From positions 35,015,230 to 35,079,229 of the forward strand of contig CM070592.1 of the NCBI GenBank assembly GCA_036346355.1: 64,000 nt of DNA, written 5' to 3'. Source of the stretch: Rhipidocladum racemiflorum. Its lineage: Eukaryota > Streptophyta > Magnoliopsida > Poales > Poaceae. Numbering within the stretch: the stretch's first letter is position 1; each line of letters starts with the position of its first letter. This document shows positions 1-10,000 of the stretch, one piece after another. The position numbers were made by a program, and so were the translations under genes. The notes beneath the pieces are model-generated. The model was not told the DNA's origin. It made no database searches and saw only the letters and a program-made list of their open reading frames with translations.

Positions 1-573
1 GAACGGACCACACAAAAAGTGGTAATCTATGCATAGTCATTCCAGGTCCACGCATGTTGAAGATAGTAGTTATAAAATTGATAGAACCTAAAATTGATGA
101 AACACCTGATAGATGAAGACTAAAAATTGCTAAATCAACTGCTCCTCCAGAATGGCTGGTAATACCACTTAAGGGCGGATAGACCGTCCACCCAGTGCCG
201 CTGCCCACTTCTACTAAGGCTGAGCTTAATAGGAGCAAGAGACTTGGTGGCAACAACCAGAATGATATATTATTTAATCGTGGAAATGCCATGTCAGGTG
301 CACCTATCAGAATCGGAACAAACCAATTACCAAATCCACCTATCATCGCCCGGCATAACCATAAAAAGATCATTAAAAAGCGTGAGCCGTTATTAAAACA
401 TTATAAAGTTGATGATTCCCACCAAGAATTTGATCGCCGGGTCGGGCTAATTCCATACGAATCAGTACGGAGAAGCATGTGCCCATCACTCCTGCAATGG
501 CACCGAAGATGAAATATAGAGTACCGATATCCTTGTGGTTAGTGGAGAAGAGCCATCGGACCAGATTTGTCAT
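1..573 (-). pseudogene. cox1: cox1, 5' part, frameshifted, runs off window edge
   Basis: Cytochrome c oxidase subunit I, the catalytic inner-membrane subunit of respiratory complex IV. The start codon is at 573-571 and the first residues (MTNLVRWLFSTNHKDIGTLY) are typical of plant mitochondrial COX1; matching sequence continues to the window edge, about 190 codons of roughly 524. Near 350-385 the frame is lost: two T-runs (minus strand) are each one base shorter than expected and a G-run in the MPAMIGG codons is one base longer, net -1. Outside these sites the frame is clean and no other stop is seen. It lies 100 bp downstream of rps13 on the same strand, so co-transcription is likely in a functional copy. 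The damage means either a non-functional (nuclear or secondary) copy or homopolymer assembly errors. Identity is certain; functional state is not. Confidence 0.93.
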
Positions 574-673
574 TTTATTTTCGTTTTGAAAACTTTCAAA
601 CCTTATCAGAGAGGGGCCCGGGGCTGGAAGAGAAGAACCTTGATACACCAAGTTTCGATAACTTCTTGTGCTT

Positions 674-1024
674 TCATTTCCGAATTTGCTTGCGAGCAGT
701 CCTTGCATTAGTATGAGTTCGTTGACCGCGTAAGGGCGATCCATCTTGATGACGAATTCCACGATAACGAGAAATAGAAATTAATCGTTCGATGTCTGCT
801 CGTTCTCCCCTCTTCAATTCCCAATGAACAACATGATCTTGAGCTATCATTTGTTCAATTTGGTCGATCTGATACTTAGTTAACTCATTCATCTTGATGT
901 TCCCACTGATACCTAATCGATAACGAAGCTGAATGGCTTTTTTCGGTCCAATTCCATCCATTTTTGTTGAGGCAATTCTGACTTGTTCATCGGGAAGTGA
1001 TCTAGCTCCTGAGATATATGACAT
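674..1024 (-). CDS. rps13: Ribosomal protein S13, mitochondrial type
   Basis: Small-subunit ribosomal protein that binds the 16S-type rRNA head region and contacts tRNA and the 50S subunit. The 116-residue frame is complete, starts MSYISGARSLPDEQ and ends ...RTARKQIRK. It holds the helix-two-turns-helix region (GIGPKKAIQLRYRLGI, about residues 25-40) and the basic C-terminal tail (RYRGIRHQDGSPLRGQRT) typical of S13. The length fits plant mitochondrial rps13, and no stop or frameshift is seen. cox1 begins 100 bp downstream in the same direction. The upstream 130 bp holds an A-run but no promoter I could define. Some codons may be C-to-U edited in a mitochondrial transcript, which DNA alone does not show. 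Confidence 0.95.
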   Translation of the reverse strand: MSYISGARSLPDEQVRIASTKMDGIGPKKAIQLRYRLGISGNIKMNELTKYQIDQIEQMIAQDHVVHWELKRGERADIERLISISRYRGIRHQDGSPLRGQRTHTNARTARKQIRK

Positions 1025-1158
1025 TCTTTATCCTTCTCTTTTCCTGGTCTTCTCGGCTGGAATCTACAATGGTTGTCTCCCGAACAAAAGAACCTATACA
1101 GACAGAGAGATATTGACTCACATCTGTAACTAAAAAAAAAAAAATTGCTTTTCATTTT

Positions 1159-1769
1159 TCACTCGGAAAAATCAAGAATTCCTTGAGGCTTGGCGGCCTC
1201 GAAAAGCAGAGCATTTGAAAGAAAAATAGCAAATTTTGCCGTGTCCAACATAGAGTCAGTCCATGGTTGCTCCGTCACCAAGGATTCTATGTTAATAGTC
1301 TTTCTTAATGTGGGATCCTTCAGAATTAGATTGAAACTCGAAAGGATCTCACTATGATCAAATTGTGAAAACGTGAAATCTGCATCTACCAGACACCCGC
1401 GCTGACAAAAAACTTTATAGTTAGAAATAGCATGCAAAGTCGTTTCAAAGGTGTCATCCTTTAGAGGCCGCATCGCCCACCAAAATTTACATCCGACACC
1501 TTCTGTAAATTGCATTAGAATTCGGACTCGATTTCCAAATCCTTCTGCAAATATATCACAATAGATCTTCGGACGTCCTAAGAATCGTAGGCATTTGACG
1601 AGGGTCAAGTAGACTTCCTTCAGATTAGGATTTGTACATGCGGAATCCACCAATGGTTCCGCCTTTGCGCATTTTGTCTGCGAAAACTGCTCCCAAGCAT
1701 ATCCCGCCAGGTTGTAGGCAGGGAACTGCTGCCACTTGATTCACCTACGCCTAATCCAATGCAATCATT
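1159..1769 (-). pseudogene. Unidentified ORF, C-terminal part (interrupted by copia element)
   Basis: An open frame on the minus strand ends at 1159. The uninterrupted 164-codon part (to 1653) can be extended upstream to about 1750 before a stop. The protein is mixed in composition with several cysteines (motif FCQRGCLVDAD) and no clear membrane segment; I do not recognise the family. It begins 135 bp upstream of rps13. The copia insertion at 1775 separates it from a second open stretch (8755-8982). Removing the element plus one TSD brings the two stretches together, but they are offset by one frame about 40 bp after the junction, so the gene is also frameshifted. Confidence 0.4.
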
Positions 1770-1774
1770 ATCTT

Positions 1775-1994
1775 TGTTAGACAACCTCGCTATCGAATAG
1801 TCCGGGGTTGCCTAATAGATCTAAACTGGAGAACAGAGAGAGAGGATGAGAGACACAATATGAGGAGGAACCAGGCCTGCTTTATTATTCTGTATGCTTG
1901 TGTACAATGGGGTGACCCCCTGCCTCCTATATATAGCGGTTCTGCTTAGAGATAAGGAAGAGTCCATATAGGATACGGATCCGGTTTCCTAACA
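1775..1994 (-). repeat. 3' LTR of copia element 1
   Basis: 220-bp LTR with ends TG...CA and the short inverted ends TGTTAG/CTAACA. It includes a TATATATAG stretch (about 1928-1936 on the plus strand). It looks identical to the copy at 8535-8754. In element orientation it is the downstream LTR. The TSD copy ATCTT precedes it at 1770-1774. Confidence 0.95.
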
Positions 1995-2003
1995 CTCCCC
2001 TTT
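1995..2003 (-). other. Polypurine tract of copia element 1
   Basis: On the minus strand the bases AAAGGGGAG directly precede the 3' LTR. This is the standard position and composition of the plus-strand DNA primer. Confidence 0.8.
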
Positions 2004-2245
2004 GGACTCTTCACTGCGAGATGCATATGTCTCATTAAAACTCTATAAAAAAACCCAGTGGGAAAAATAATTGGAGAAAGAGTACATAGCACACGCTTAC
2101 TGTGTTGCACGGATTGCCTCATCAAAAAACCTTATGTAAGAAAACTTCAATGAAAAACTTACTTAAGGAAAAGAGTACAATCCACCCAAACTTCAATGTT
2201 AATCTTGAAGATTCACGTTGGGTACTCAAACTTCATGTTCGAGAT

Positions 2246-2851
2246 TTATGTAGGAGTATGTGAAAAATCTCCCCCTGAAATCTGCACTTCTCTAAGCCTC
2301 ATCATCCCGATTCCTCTAATACATCTTTCAAAGGAAGATGCCGGGAGTGACTTAGTGAATAAATCTACGAGATTTTCACACGACTTAGTATGCAGTATCT
2401 TTATCTCGTTCATCTTATGCATTTCATGAGCATAAAAGAACTTGGGGTTGATATGCTTTGTAAGGTTACTCTTCACATATTCCATTTGTACTTGTGCAAC
2501 ACAAGCTGCATTATCTTCATAGATAATAGTGGGGGTTTGTTCCATATTCAGGCCACATGACTTCTGGATGTGGTGAACCATTCTTCGAAGCTATGCACAC
2601 TCTCGAGAGGCTTCATACAAGGCAATTATTTCTGAGTGATTTGTCGACGTTGAGACAAGAGTCTGCTTAGATGACTTCCACGAAATTGCTGTTCCACCGC
2701 AAAGGAAAACATACCCAGTTTGTGACTTGCCAGTATGCGGGTCTGATAGGTACCCAGCATCGGCATAGCCAACCAAATTCAATTCATTGTTTCTTCTGTA
2801 AAACAAGCCAAGGTCTTTGCTTCCTTGAAGGTAACGGAAGATGTCCTTCAC
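2246..2851 (-). pseudogene. Copia RNase H domain (element 1), two pieces
   Basis: Minus-strand pieces 2591-2851 and 2246-2581 together cover the copia-type RNase H that degrades the RNA strand during reverse transcription. Seen motifs include IFRYLQGSKDLGL, GYADAGYLSDPHTGKSQTG, the segment with SWKSSKQTLVSTSTNHSEI, and the C-terminal block with NLTKHINPKFFYAHE and DLFTKSLP. A stop between the pieces breaks the frame. Family RNase H usually has ADWAG-type and STAEAEY-type signatures; here ADAGY and TNHSEI deviate, which is further decay. It follows RT and precedes the 3' LTR, as expected. Confidence 0.9.
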
Positions 2852-2875
2852 CCCTTTCCAATGCCTTTTGGTGGG

Positions 2876-3927
2876 TTACGCCTTTGTCTGCACTAGCAAA
2901 TTCACGGCGAACGCAGTGTCCGGCCTAGTGCTATTCGCAAGGTACATGAGCGCTCCAATTGCACTCAAGTATGGGAATTCCGCTCCCAGGACTTCCTCCC
3001 CCTCTTCTTTAGGCCTGTACAGGTTTAGGTCTGCTTGGAGTGACCTTCCGACCATTGGGGTCTTTGCGGGGTATGCCTTTTCAAAACCAAATTTCTCCAA
3101 CACTTTCTGCGTGTAGGAAGATTGGTGTACCAAGATTCCGCCTTGGACATGTTCAAGCTGCAAGCCTAAACAAAACTTGGTTTTACCCAAGTCTTTTATT
3201 TCAAATTCAGACTTCAAGTATATGCATGCTTCTTCAATTTCTTCATCCGTCCCAATGATGTTCAATTCATCTACATAGACGGAGATTATACAAAATCCAT
3301 TCATGGATCGTTGTATAAATACACATGGACAATCTTCGCTGTTCGTGTAGCCTTTCTTGCATAGAAAGTCACTCAAGCGATTGTACCATATTCTTCCTCG
3401 ATCGCTTCAAATTTATACAGTGATTTCTCCAATTTCACCTTTGGATAGGTTTCTCTTGCTCTGTCTTGGTTCAGGATGGGGATACCTTCCGGTACTTTCA
3501 TGTATATCTCCGAATCCAAGTTTCCATACAAATATGCTGTGACAACATCCATTAGCTTCATTCTCAACTTCAAGTTGACTGCCATTGAGATCAAATATCT
3601 AAAGGTAATTCCACCCATGACCGGAGAATAGGTTTCTTCATAATCAACCCTAGGACGTTGAGTGAAACCTTGAACAACAAGCCTTGCAATGGTTGTTGCT
3701 CTTTTCATAGATTCTCCTATTATTACAAAATTTATGGCCATTTCGTCATGGTGTGCTTCATGCACTTCTACTTGCTCTTCATTGCTATTTCCCATTCCAC
3801 GAGCAAGTTCCTTTAGTTTTTCTCCGCCAATGTGTGCGCACACATTATTTCCGGCGGCTTCTTCCAATTGAAGATTCAAGTCTGGAATTACCTTTCCCAC
3901 AGGTTTCTTTCCAGTGCCAGGTCTCAA
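2876..3927 (-). pseudogene. Copia reverse transcriptase (element 1), frameshifted
   Basis: Two overlapping minus-strand frames (3373-3927 and 2876-3376) make up an RVT_2-type reverse transcriptase. Recognisable blocks are VQGFTQRPRVDYEETYSPV, LMDVVTAYLYGNLDSEIYM, YVDELNIIGTDEE and FEIKDLGKTKFCLGLQLEH. The conserved catalytic YVDD reads YVDE, so one metal-binding aspartate is replaced by glutamate, in addition to a frameshift near 3375. An integrase-RT linker (approximately 3924-4247, with SHIPARNAPERVEIPKK) lies upstream. Confidence 0.92.
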
Positions 3928-4501
3928 CTGGCTCCCCTTCTTGCTTTGGGGTATTTTTGTGATTGGCTGTGGTAAGTCCTCTTGCCCATTTTTCCCCAGA
4001 CGTCTCCGGGTACTTTGGGTTTGAGAAGCCAGATTTCCTGTTCTTTTTGAGGCCTCTGAACAGGATGAGGGATACCTTCTGCTTTCTTTGGTATTTCCAC
4101 CCTCTCTGGTGCATTTCTTGCTGGTATATGCGACTTAACCACGCTCTTCAGATCACAAAAATGATCAGGCAGTTCATTTGCTAAATTCTGCAAATCGATT
4201 GTCTTCTTGACTTCATGATTTGCTTCATTAGTGCGAGGGTCATGCACGGGGATCCCAGTGGAATGCCATATGATTTTCCGGCATTTTCATCCAATGGTTC
4301 ATTTCCTCCCCCTAATGACGGGAAAGCGATCCTCGTCAAAAAAAAATGCAATCAGCGAATCGGGCTGTATGCAAATCTCCAGTCGTGGGTTCCAAATACC
4401 TGATTATGGATGCATTCTCATAACCAACGTATATCCCAGACTTGCGGAGAGGGCCCATTGCAATTCGCTGTGGGGGTGGTATATGTACATATACCATTCA
4501 T

Positions 4502-5191
4502 TCAAATCTTCAGGATGACCCATTGCACTAGTTGCACAGTTGAATGGATGTTGTAGGCCGACGGTCTAAAATTGATGAGTGCTGCTGCGTGCATGACTGC
4601 GTGTCCCCAACAAGTGTTGGGAAAGTTACAACTCTGCAAGAGTGGTCGGGCTATGAGCTTAATCCTCTTTATTAGAGCTTCAGCTATTCCATTTTGCGTA
4701 TGGATGTGCGGCACAGAGTGCTCAACCGTTATTCCAGTTGCCGTATAATAATCATCAAATGCCTTGGAAGTAAATTCGCCGGCATTGTCCAATCGAATGG
4801 ACTTCACGCGATGATCAGGAAAAGCATTCTTAATTCTGATGATCTGCGAGATCAACTTTGCGAATGCATGATTCCTTGTTAACAGCAAACATACATGCGA
4901 CCATTTCGAGGAAGCATCAATGAGCACCATGAAGTACCAAAATGGCCCTGACAAGGGCTGAATCGGGCCGCAAATATCCTCCTGAATGCGTTCCAGGAAT
5001 GCAGGGATTTCATGTTGCACTTTCATAACAGAGGGTTTTGTTATTAATTTCCCGGTGGCACATGCATGGCACACAAAATCTTCGTGATTCGGGAAATTTT
5101 TAACATTAATGCCATGACCTTGTGAGTTGTTAACTATGTTTCTCATCAATCTAAGACCAGGATGACCTAAATATACAATGCCATAAAGCAA
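4502..5191 (-). pseudogene. Copia integrase (element 1)
   Basis: A 229-residue minus-strand frame covers part of the zinc-binding region (LGHPGLRLMRNIV, then CHACATGK) and the rve catalytic core. In the core DICGPIQPLSGPFWYFMVLI holds the first aspartate, RLDNAGEFTSKAFDDYY the second, and TVEHSVPHIHTQNGIAEALI contains the usual HTQNGIAE block with the glutamate. The motif order is intact. The C-terminal part is lost at a stop near 4502, where the linker to RT begins in another frame. Its role would be to insert the cDNA into chromosomal DNA. Confidence 0.92.
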
Positions 5192-5347
5192 ATAATGCAG
5201 AGCTTCTAAATACAGTCTTCAAATAAGTATACACTGCGTGTGCATTGATTATCGTGTAGTACAACCCAGATTCATACGAGGGATATTCTTCTTAATACCA
5301 TTTTTCATACTCCGCGTGCTTCATAATGCACAAATGCTCTTTGCCAT

Positions 5348-5611
5348 TCATTGGTTTCTACGTGAAACCCATTGGCGCGGATATCTGATAAAACTTAAGA
5401 GAGTGCATGTTGATTCAGGGTACAAGGAGGCTTCATTAATTACCAAAGTTGTACCCATTGGCAATATAATTGTGGTTCTTCCTGAGCCTATTATATGCGT
5501 ATCACTTCCTGCGATTTTCATTATCCTTCCAGCGTTCTTCGTGATCGTCTGGAAGTATTTCGACTCTCTTAAGATGGTATTTGTTGTGCCACTATCAACA
5601 ATACATATCAC
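5348..5611 (-). pseudogene. Copia aspartic protease (element 1)
   Basis: An 87-residue minus-strand frame has the active-site motif IVDSGTTNTIL (DSG triad) near its start and TIILPMGTTLVI further on, matching copia-type retropepsins that cut the Gag-Pol polyprotein. The methionine given by the frame is arbitrary, since the domain is part of a polyprotein; the frame upstream is stopped. It lies between gag remnants and integrase, as expected for Ty1/copia. Confidence 0.85.
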
Positions 5612-5808
5612 CTCCGTTGGGCGCTACACAATATCTAAATGAAAAGAAATATAATTCTAATCATATAGTGGCAAAGTAATTCAAATATTGCTTAAAAATA
5701 TAGAATACTGGAATAAAGAATAAATTGAAATTCTATTCATGAGAAAAGAAAATGTATGCTCTTCGAGAGCTTACAATTCATTATTCAAAATTCATTAACA
5801 ACCATCGC

Positions 5809-6123
5809 TCAGAGCCTGCAAACTTCAAAGTAACCCAATCTTCTTTGTGCTTGGAACAAGATGGCGGATTTGAGCTTCTCGAATTGCTTCTGAAGTGCAG
5901 TCCGTAACTCAAGTGTACTCACCTCAGCCATGTATTCATTCTTCACGGTGGCTGAAAAGTGATACCTGGGGAGTACAAAACTTGATCGTTTTGCTCGGCA
6001 GTAGGTTGCTTGTCCTTCGAGGACCCTAAACCGATGGCAATTCAGAGCTTCTTGCTCATAAGCACGATCTTCACATTTGATGCCCATGTGAGATAGTTCT
6101 GACCATTCGGGCCAGTTCTTCAA
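5809..6123 (-). pseudogene. Copia gag fragment (element 1)
   Basis: A 104-residue minus-strand frame includes ELRTALQKQFEKLKSAIL, which resembles the plant copia gag block in which LW..L..RYDHQKTVILP precedes the UBN2-type region. The rest of gag, including any CCHC knuckle, is broken or missing between 5612 and 5808. The assignment rests on this local resemblance and on position between leader and protease. Confidence 0.55.
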
Positions 6124-6239
6124 AACTCACATATGACAATGCCAGGTATTTACATATTCATAGGATTCTTTCATTGGATTACTTCGTGTAATCTAATAGA
6201 GAGTGGTTGCAAAAATTCATAAATGCATAAATCAAATTC

Positions 6240-6435
6240 TCATGAATACCCAGTAAACTAAAAGAAAGTAATAATTTCAAGATTCATAAATACAAGATTC
6301 ATAGATGCGAGATTCATAAATGTAGGATTCATAAGTACAAAATTCATAAATATAAGATTCATAAATACAGAATTCATAAATACATGATTCATAACTGCAA
6401 GATTCATATATACACAGATTCATAAATATTCAGAA
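6240..6435 (-). repeat. Tandem AT-rich repeat in the leader of element 1
   Basis: About ten imperfect copies of a 16-18 bp unit with the core GATTCATAAATACA occur in a row. The same ATTCATAAAT core recurs around 6700-6800. The array lies in the untranslated leader or early gag region. Confidence 0.75.
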
Positions 6436-7958
6436 ATATAACTACGTGCATGTAGGTGATCGGCTTCGTGCAAACGATCAGATTCATATGCATGATCGAC
6501 TTCGTGCGATCTGCTTTATGTGCGCGATCGGCTTCGTGCGATGGGTTTAGCACGGCTTTATGCGCGCGGCGCATTCAGTTCCATGCGCGTCGACCTTCTT
6601 GGCACGACGGTGGCCGCTTCGTGCGGCGTGCTTGAATATAATAAATTATATGAAAGCAATAAATACAATGTATGGAACGGAATAATAATTGCACAATTCA
6701 TGAATTCATAAATGCGAAAAATAAATTCTCAGAAATTTCTGATATTCTAAACAGGCCAATTATTGCAAAAATTCATGTAAAAATTCATAAATGCAGAAAA
6801 TAAGGCTAAGTGCAAATTAAAACAGAGCCAATAAATTTTCTGGATTTTTCTAGGTATTTTTCATATTTTTCTGGTAATTTTCAGAATTTTTGGAATTTTC
6901 TAATTAATTTTCTGAATTTCTAGTCAGTTTTCTAAAAGAAAACAGTAAATAAAAAAAATAAAAAAAAACTGGGGAGGGCAATTTGGGTAAATTCCCATGC
7001 CCTCCCGTGCGTGATACCTTCCAAAATTGCATTGGAGTATGGCTTCATGTCCAAAGCATTGAACATCCTGTGCGTGATACCTTCAATGAGACTTCATGTC
7101 ATAATGAACTTTGTCCAAAGCATTGGACATCCTCCAAGTCCAGTCGCTCGTGCGTGCGTAGAAGTCTAGCGACAGGTGCGCTGCTAGCCTTGGCGGCTGT
7201 GCGCTGCGGCTGGGTCTGCTTGCGTTGCGGTCAGCCGGTTCGTCGGCGGCTTCGGGGCGTCTCCGACTTCAGCGCAATGCGCGGCAGGCGCGGTGGCCCT
7301 TCTGTGGTGGGCGCGGCAATGCTCGCGTGGGCGCGACAAGTCCTTCAGCGGCGCGGCGGCAGCGCTTCTCAGCGGCGCGCGGCGGCAGCCCTTCAGCGGC
7401 GGCAGCGTTTGCGTGCGCAGGTCCAACCGGCTCGCGTGGCAATGTCGTCACCGAGCGGCGACGGGCGCGATCTGCGATTCAGCGCGCGGCGTGCGAGCCT
7501 CTGAGGCCCTCTGGTATCAAGGGCGCGCCCAATTGGCCGTGTTGGTTGGCGACTTCTGGCTGGGTTGAGCGGAGTTGCTGCGGGGTGGCCAGTCGCAACT
7601 GGCTTCATGCGCGGGGCCAGCGCAGGCACGGCTTCAAGCCAGGATTGCGATCGGGGGCCCGGCGCGGAGCTACTGCCGGCGGGGAGCAGTGCTCGGCGGT
7701 TGGGCTTGAGCGGGCCGTGCGCCTTCATTGGACTTCGAGTCTGGCCGGGCATACTGCAAGCCGCGCGGAGCGCCGGCTTCAAGCACGGCGGGACGCCGGC
7801 GAGTGCGGCGGCATCGCTTCGAGCGACAGACGGACGTGGGCCGGGCTGGCAATGCGTGACTGCGACGACTGTGTTTCCAATGCGCGTGCGTGAGCAGCAT
7901 TAGCCATCCATTGCTTTGGCCAAAGTAGCTGTTCGGCCAGACTTCATGCAAAAATTCT

Positions 7959-8056
7959 CATGCATGCTAATCCATTGGACTTCATTGGAATTCACGTGCT
8001 AGCTTCCCATGCATGCTAATCCATTGGACTTTATTGAACTTCACGTGCTAGTATTC
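7959..8056. repeat. 49-bp tandem duplication in the leader
   Basis: The unit beginning CATGCATGCTAATCCATTGG occurs at 7959 and again at 8008, with a few differences. Confidence 0.85.
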
Positions 8057-8516
8057 TTCAACAGAACTTCCAAGTCCAAATTGTAGCCTGCAGCGGCGGC
8101 TTGTGGCCTGCAGCCTGCGGGGCAGTGGCACGACGGCGCCGTTTGGAGAAGACCGACGGGCGTAGAACGACCACTACAAGTCGCAAGGTGGGGCGGAGCC
8201 GGCTTCATGCGGCAGGCGGCTGGTGGTCTCGTGCGGTGGCTCTTCGAGCACCGGTCGTCCGACCGCTTCATGCGGTCCGGCTGCTGGGGCTTCAAGCCGT
8301 GCCGGGAACCGTCGGTTTCGAGCGACGTGGATCTGTAAAATTGATCCTTGATGTGTTCTGCAGGTTCATACAAGTGACTTCGTGCCACAGGTTGCGAGAA
8401 TCGTTGCGTATTGTAGCTTCGTGCTACAAGGATTAGATGCATGCATAAATGTAAACGAGCGATTAGATTCAATCCTCGATTCTTACCGTTCTCACCTTTC
8501 AATCCTTCTCCGGTAG

Positions 8517-8534
8517 AGCTTCGTGCTGATAACG
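8517..8534 (-). other. Probable primer-binding site of element 1
   Basis: Directly inside the 5' LTR, the minus strand reads CGTTATCAGCACGAAGC. It shares the TATCAG core with the usual tRNA-iMet primer site TGGTATCAGAGC but diverges around it. Its position is right, but the identity of the primer tRNA is uncertain. Confidence 0.45.
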
Positions 8535-8754
8535 TGTTAGACAACCTCGCTATCGAATAGTCCGGGGTTGCCTAATAGATCTAAACTGGAGAACAGAGAG
8601 AGAGGATGAGAGACACAATATGAGGAGGAACCAGGCCTGCTTTATTATTCTGTATGCTTGTGTACAATGGGGTGACCCCCTGCCTCCTATATATAGCGGT
8701 TCTGCTTAGAGATAAGGAAGAGTCCATATAGGATACGGATCCGGTTTCCTAACA
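8535..8754 (-). repeat. 5' LTR of copia element 1
   Basis: Identical by eye to 1775-1994. In element orientation it is the upstream LTR and would carry the promoter. The TSD copy ATCTT follows at 8755-8759. Confidence 0.95.
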
Positions 8755-8982
8755 ATCTTCATTCACGAAATTAATCACATAATGGAAACAGAAATCTGCG
8801 GGCAGTAAACCCATATATTTGAGAATTTCGTTACTTAAAAATATTTGGTTATCTTTTTTAGCTTTCGCTCTAGATTTCATTAGACATTTCAACAGAAAAT
8901 CTTCCCCAGCCGAACTACTACTAAATGCTCGGCAAAGTGCTCTCCCCTTTATGCTTTGTCTCATTCTATCTCCCGTCATCAC
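8755..8982 (-). pseudogene. Unidentified ORF, upstream part (interrupted by copia element)
   Basis: Minus-strand open frame of about 76 residues reaching the insertion point of element 1. It has a basic stretch (LMKSRAKAKKDN) and SNEILKYMGLLPADFCFHY near the junction. If the element is removed, the frame continues past the TSD into the sequence at 1769 for about 40 codons before a stop, and a one-base shift would connect it to the long frame ending at 1159. I do not recognise the protein. Sequence further upstream (8983-9300) shows no continuation I trust. Confidence 0.35.
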
Positions 8983-9299
8983 TCGATGAAACCTCTACTT
9001 CAATGAAAGCTCCTCCTACTACTCCTCCTTATCCTTCTCACTCGTCGTTTCGTTGGTCTTTTATTGGTCAGCAAGACGACTTCGGTAAAGACTTGGAAAT
9101 GCTGCTATTGACTGCCCACTGGGCTAAATGCCATCTTGTCATGTTAAGTGCAGTTGATTCCCGCCTTCTCTCTTTTCCTTACTTGACGTATAGGTACGCG
9201 TATGCTTGCTCCCAAAGGAGCGGCTCTGGTGTTGCTGAAGCCAATCACAGCCCGTTTCTGTGATCATTATACGCAGCTCTTCATCTCCGAATAGGAAGG

Positions 9300-10000
9300 G
9301 TGAAGATTTTGTTAGCAGTAATCTTGACTGAGTATTATTGGCGTGTGTGCGTCATCACGTTGTGTGCGTGTGTTAGCTGCTTTGTGCATGTGTGTCATGC
9401 GTGGAGTAGTGTGTGTGTGTTGCATACATGCAAGAGTTAACTAGTTAGGCTAGTGAAGTGCTCAACCAAGAAGCATGCACGTCGTGTGTTGCTAGTGAAG
9501 TTCTGTTGCAAGTGGACGTTGTGGCGTCGCCCACCTTGCGGATCAGCCGAGAGTGATGGAGCCCGGGTCCTGTGGATCACGCGCATGGTGTACGTGCATG
9601 CATGCGTTAGTTAGCAGGCCGTTGAGAGCTGGGTAATTGCTAGGCTATATAAGTAGTACTCAGGTTGCTTTGTGTAGCAGTAGGAACCCTTTTAGCGCTT
9701 GATGCCAAAGGGGGAGAGTTAGCTGGTTTGGGGAGAGTGAGATTAGAGATAGGGGGAGGCTATGGGTATCTATCTTCTACTTAGTTTGAATCGTTTGCTG
9801 TGGCTTGAACTTGTCTTTAAACTTGTGTGCTTTGATGTGTAATAATTGTGCTTGCTACACTGCACTAGGCCCGTTTGCTACTGCTTGTGGGAAGTAATTT
9901 AGAATCATGCACTTTTTAATCGGGCCTAGATTGTTGATCATATGCTTAATTCATATATTTTGGATCACTGCACTTGCTACTAATATTTGTGTAGGTCCAA
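9300..10000. other. LTR-like nuclear repeat sequence
   Basis: The stretch is rich in GTGTGTGCG words and has a TATATAAG box near 9650. A purine run reading CCAAAGGGGGAGAG at about 9704 is reminiscent of a retrotransposon polypurine tract. I could not find a matching second LTR or a TSD. It is probably a retrotransposon fragment; there is no coding sequence I can support. Confidence 0.35.

Larger units (their letters stand above)
6440..8534 (-). other. GC-rich leader of copia element 1 with low-complexity repeats
   Basis: About 2.1 kb between the gag remnant and the 5' LTR. It shows repeated GATCGGCTTCGTGC-type words (6460-6610), an AT-rich block (6640-6970), and a strongly GC-rich block (about 7140-7880 and 8090-8340) rich in GGCGC/CTTCA words. 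A 49-bp tandem duplication is at 7959-8056. Long overlapping frames here (for example 7225-7893) exist in several frames at once, which reflects base composition rather than coding. I see no gene in it. Confidence 0.6.
1775..8754 (-). mobile_element. Complete Ty1/copia LTR retrotransposon, degenerate coding region
   Basis: A full element of 6,980 bp on the minus strand. Two 220-bp LTRs (1775-1994 and 8535-8754) begin TGTTAG and end CTAACA and look identical by eye. The 5-bp target duplication ATCTT lies at 1770-1774 and 8755-8759. A polypurine tract abuts the 3' LTR and a tRNA-Met-like primer site abuts the 5' LTR. The order gag, protease, integrase, reverse transcriptase, RNase H is that of Ty1/copia. 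All domains are split or damaged, so this copy is not autonomous although its identical LTRs suggest recent insertion; it was probably mobilised in trans. Confidence 0.95.

Noticed and set aside
195..512. Plus-strand ORF of 105 residues
   Set aside because: It is antisense to cox1.
6983..7504. 173-residue plus-strand ORF
   Set aside because: Low-complexity, GC-driven, and antisense to the element leader; no protein features.
7184..7951. Long overlapping ORFs on both strands
   Set aside because: The segment is extremely GC-rich and open in several frames at once; composition explains it, and it lies in the leader of copia element 1.
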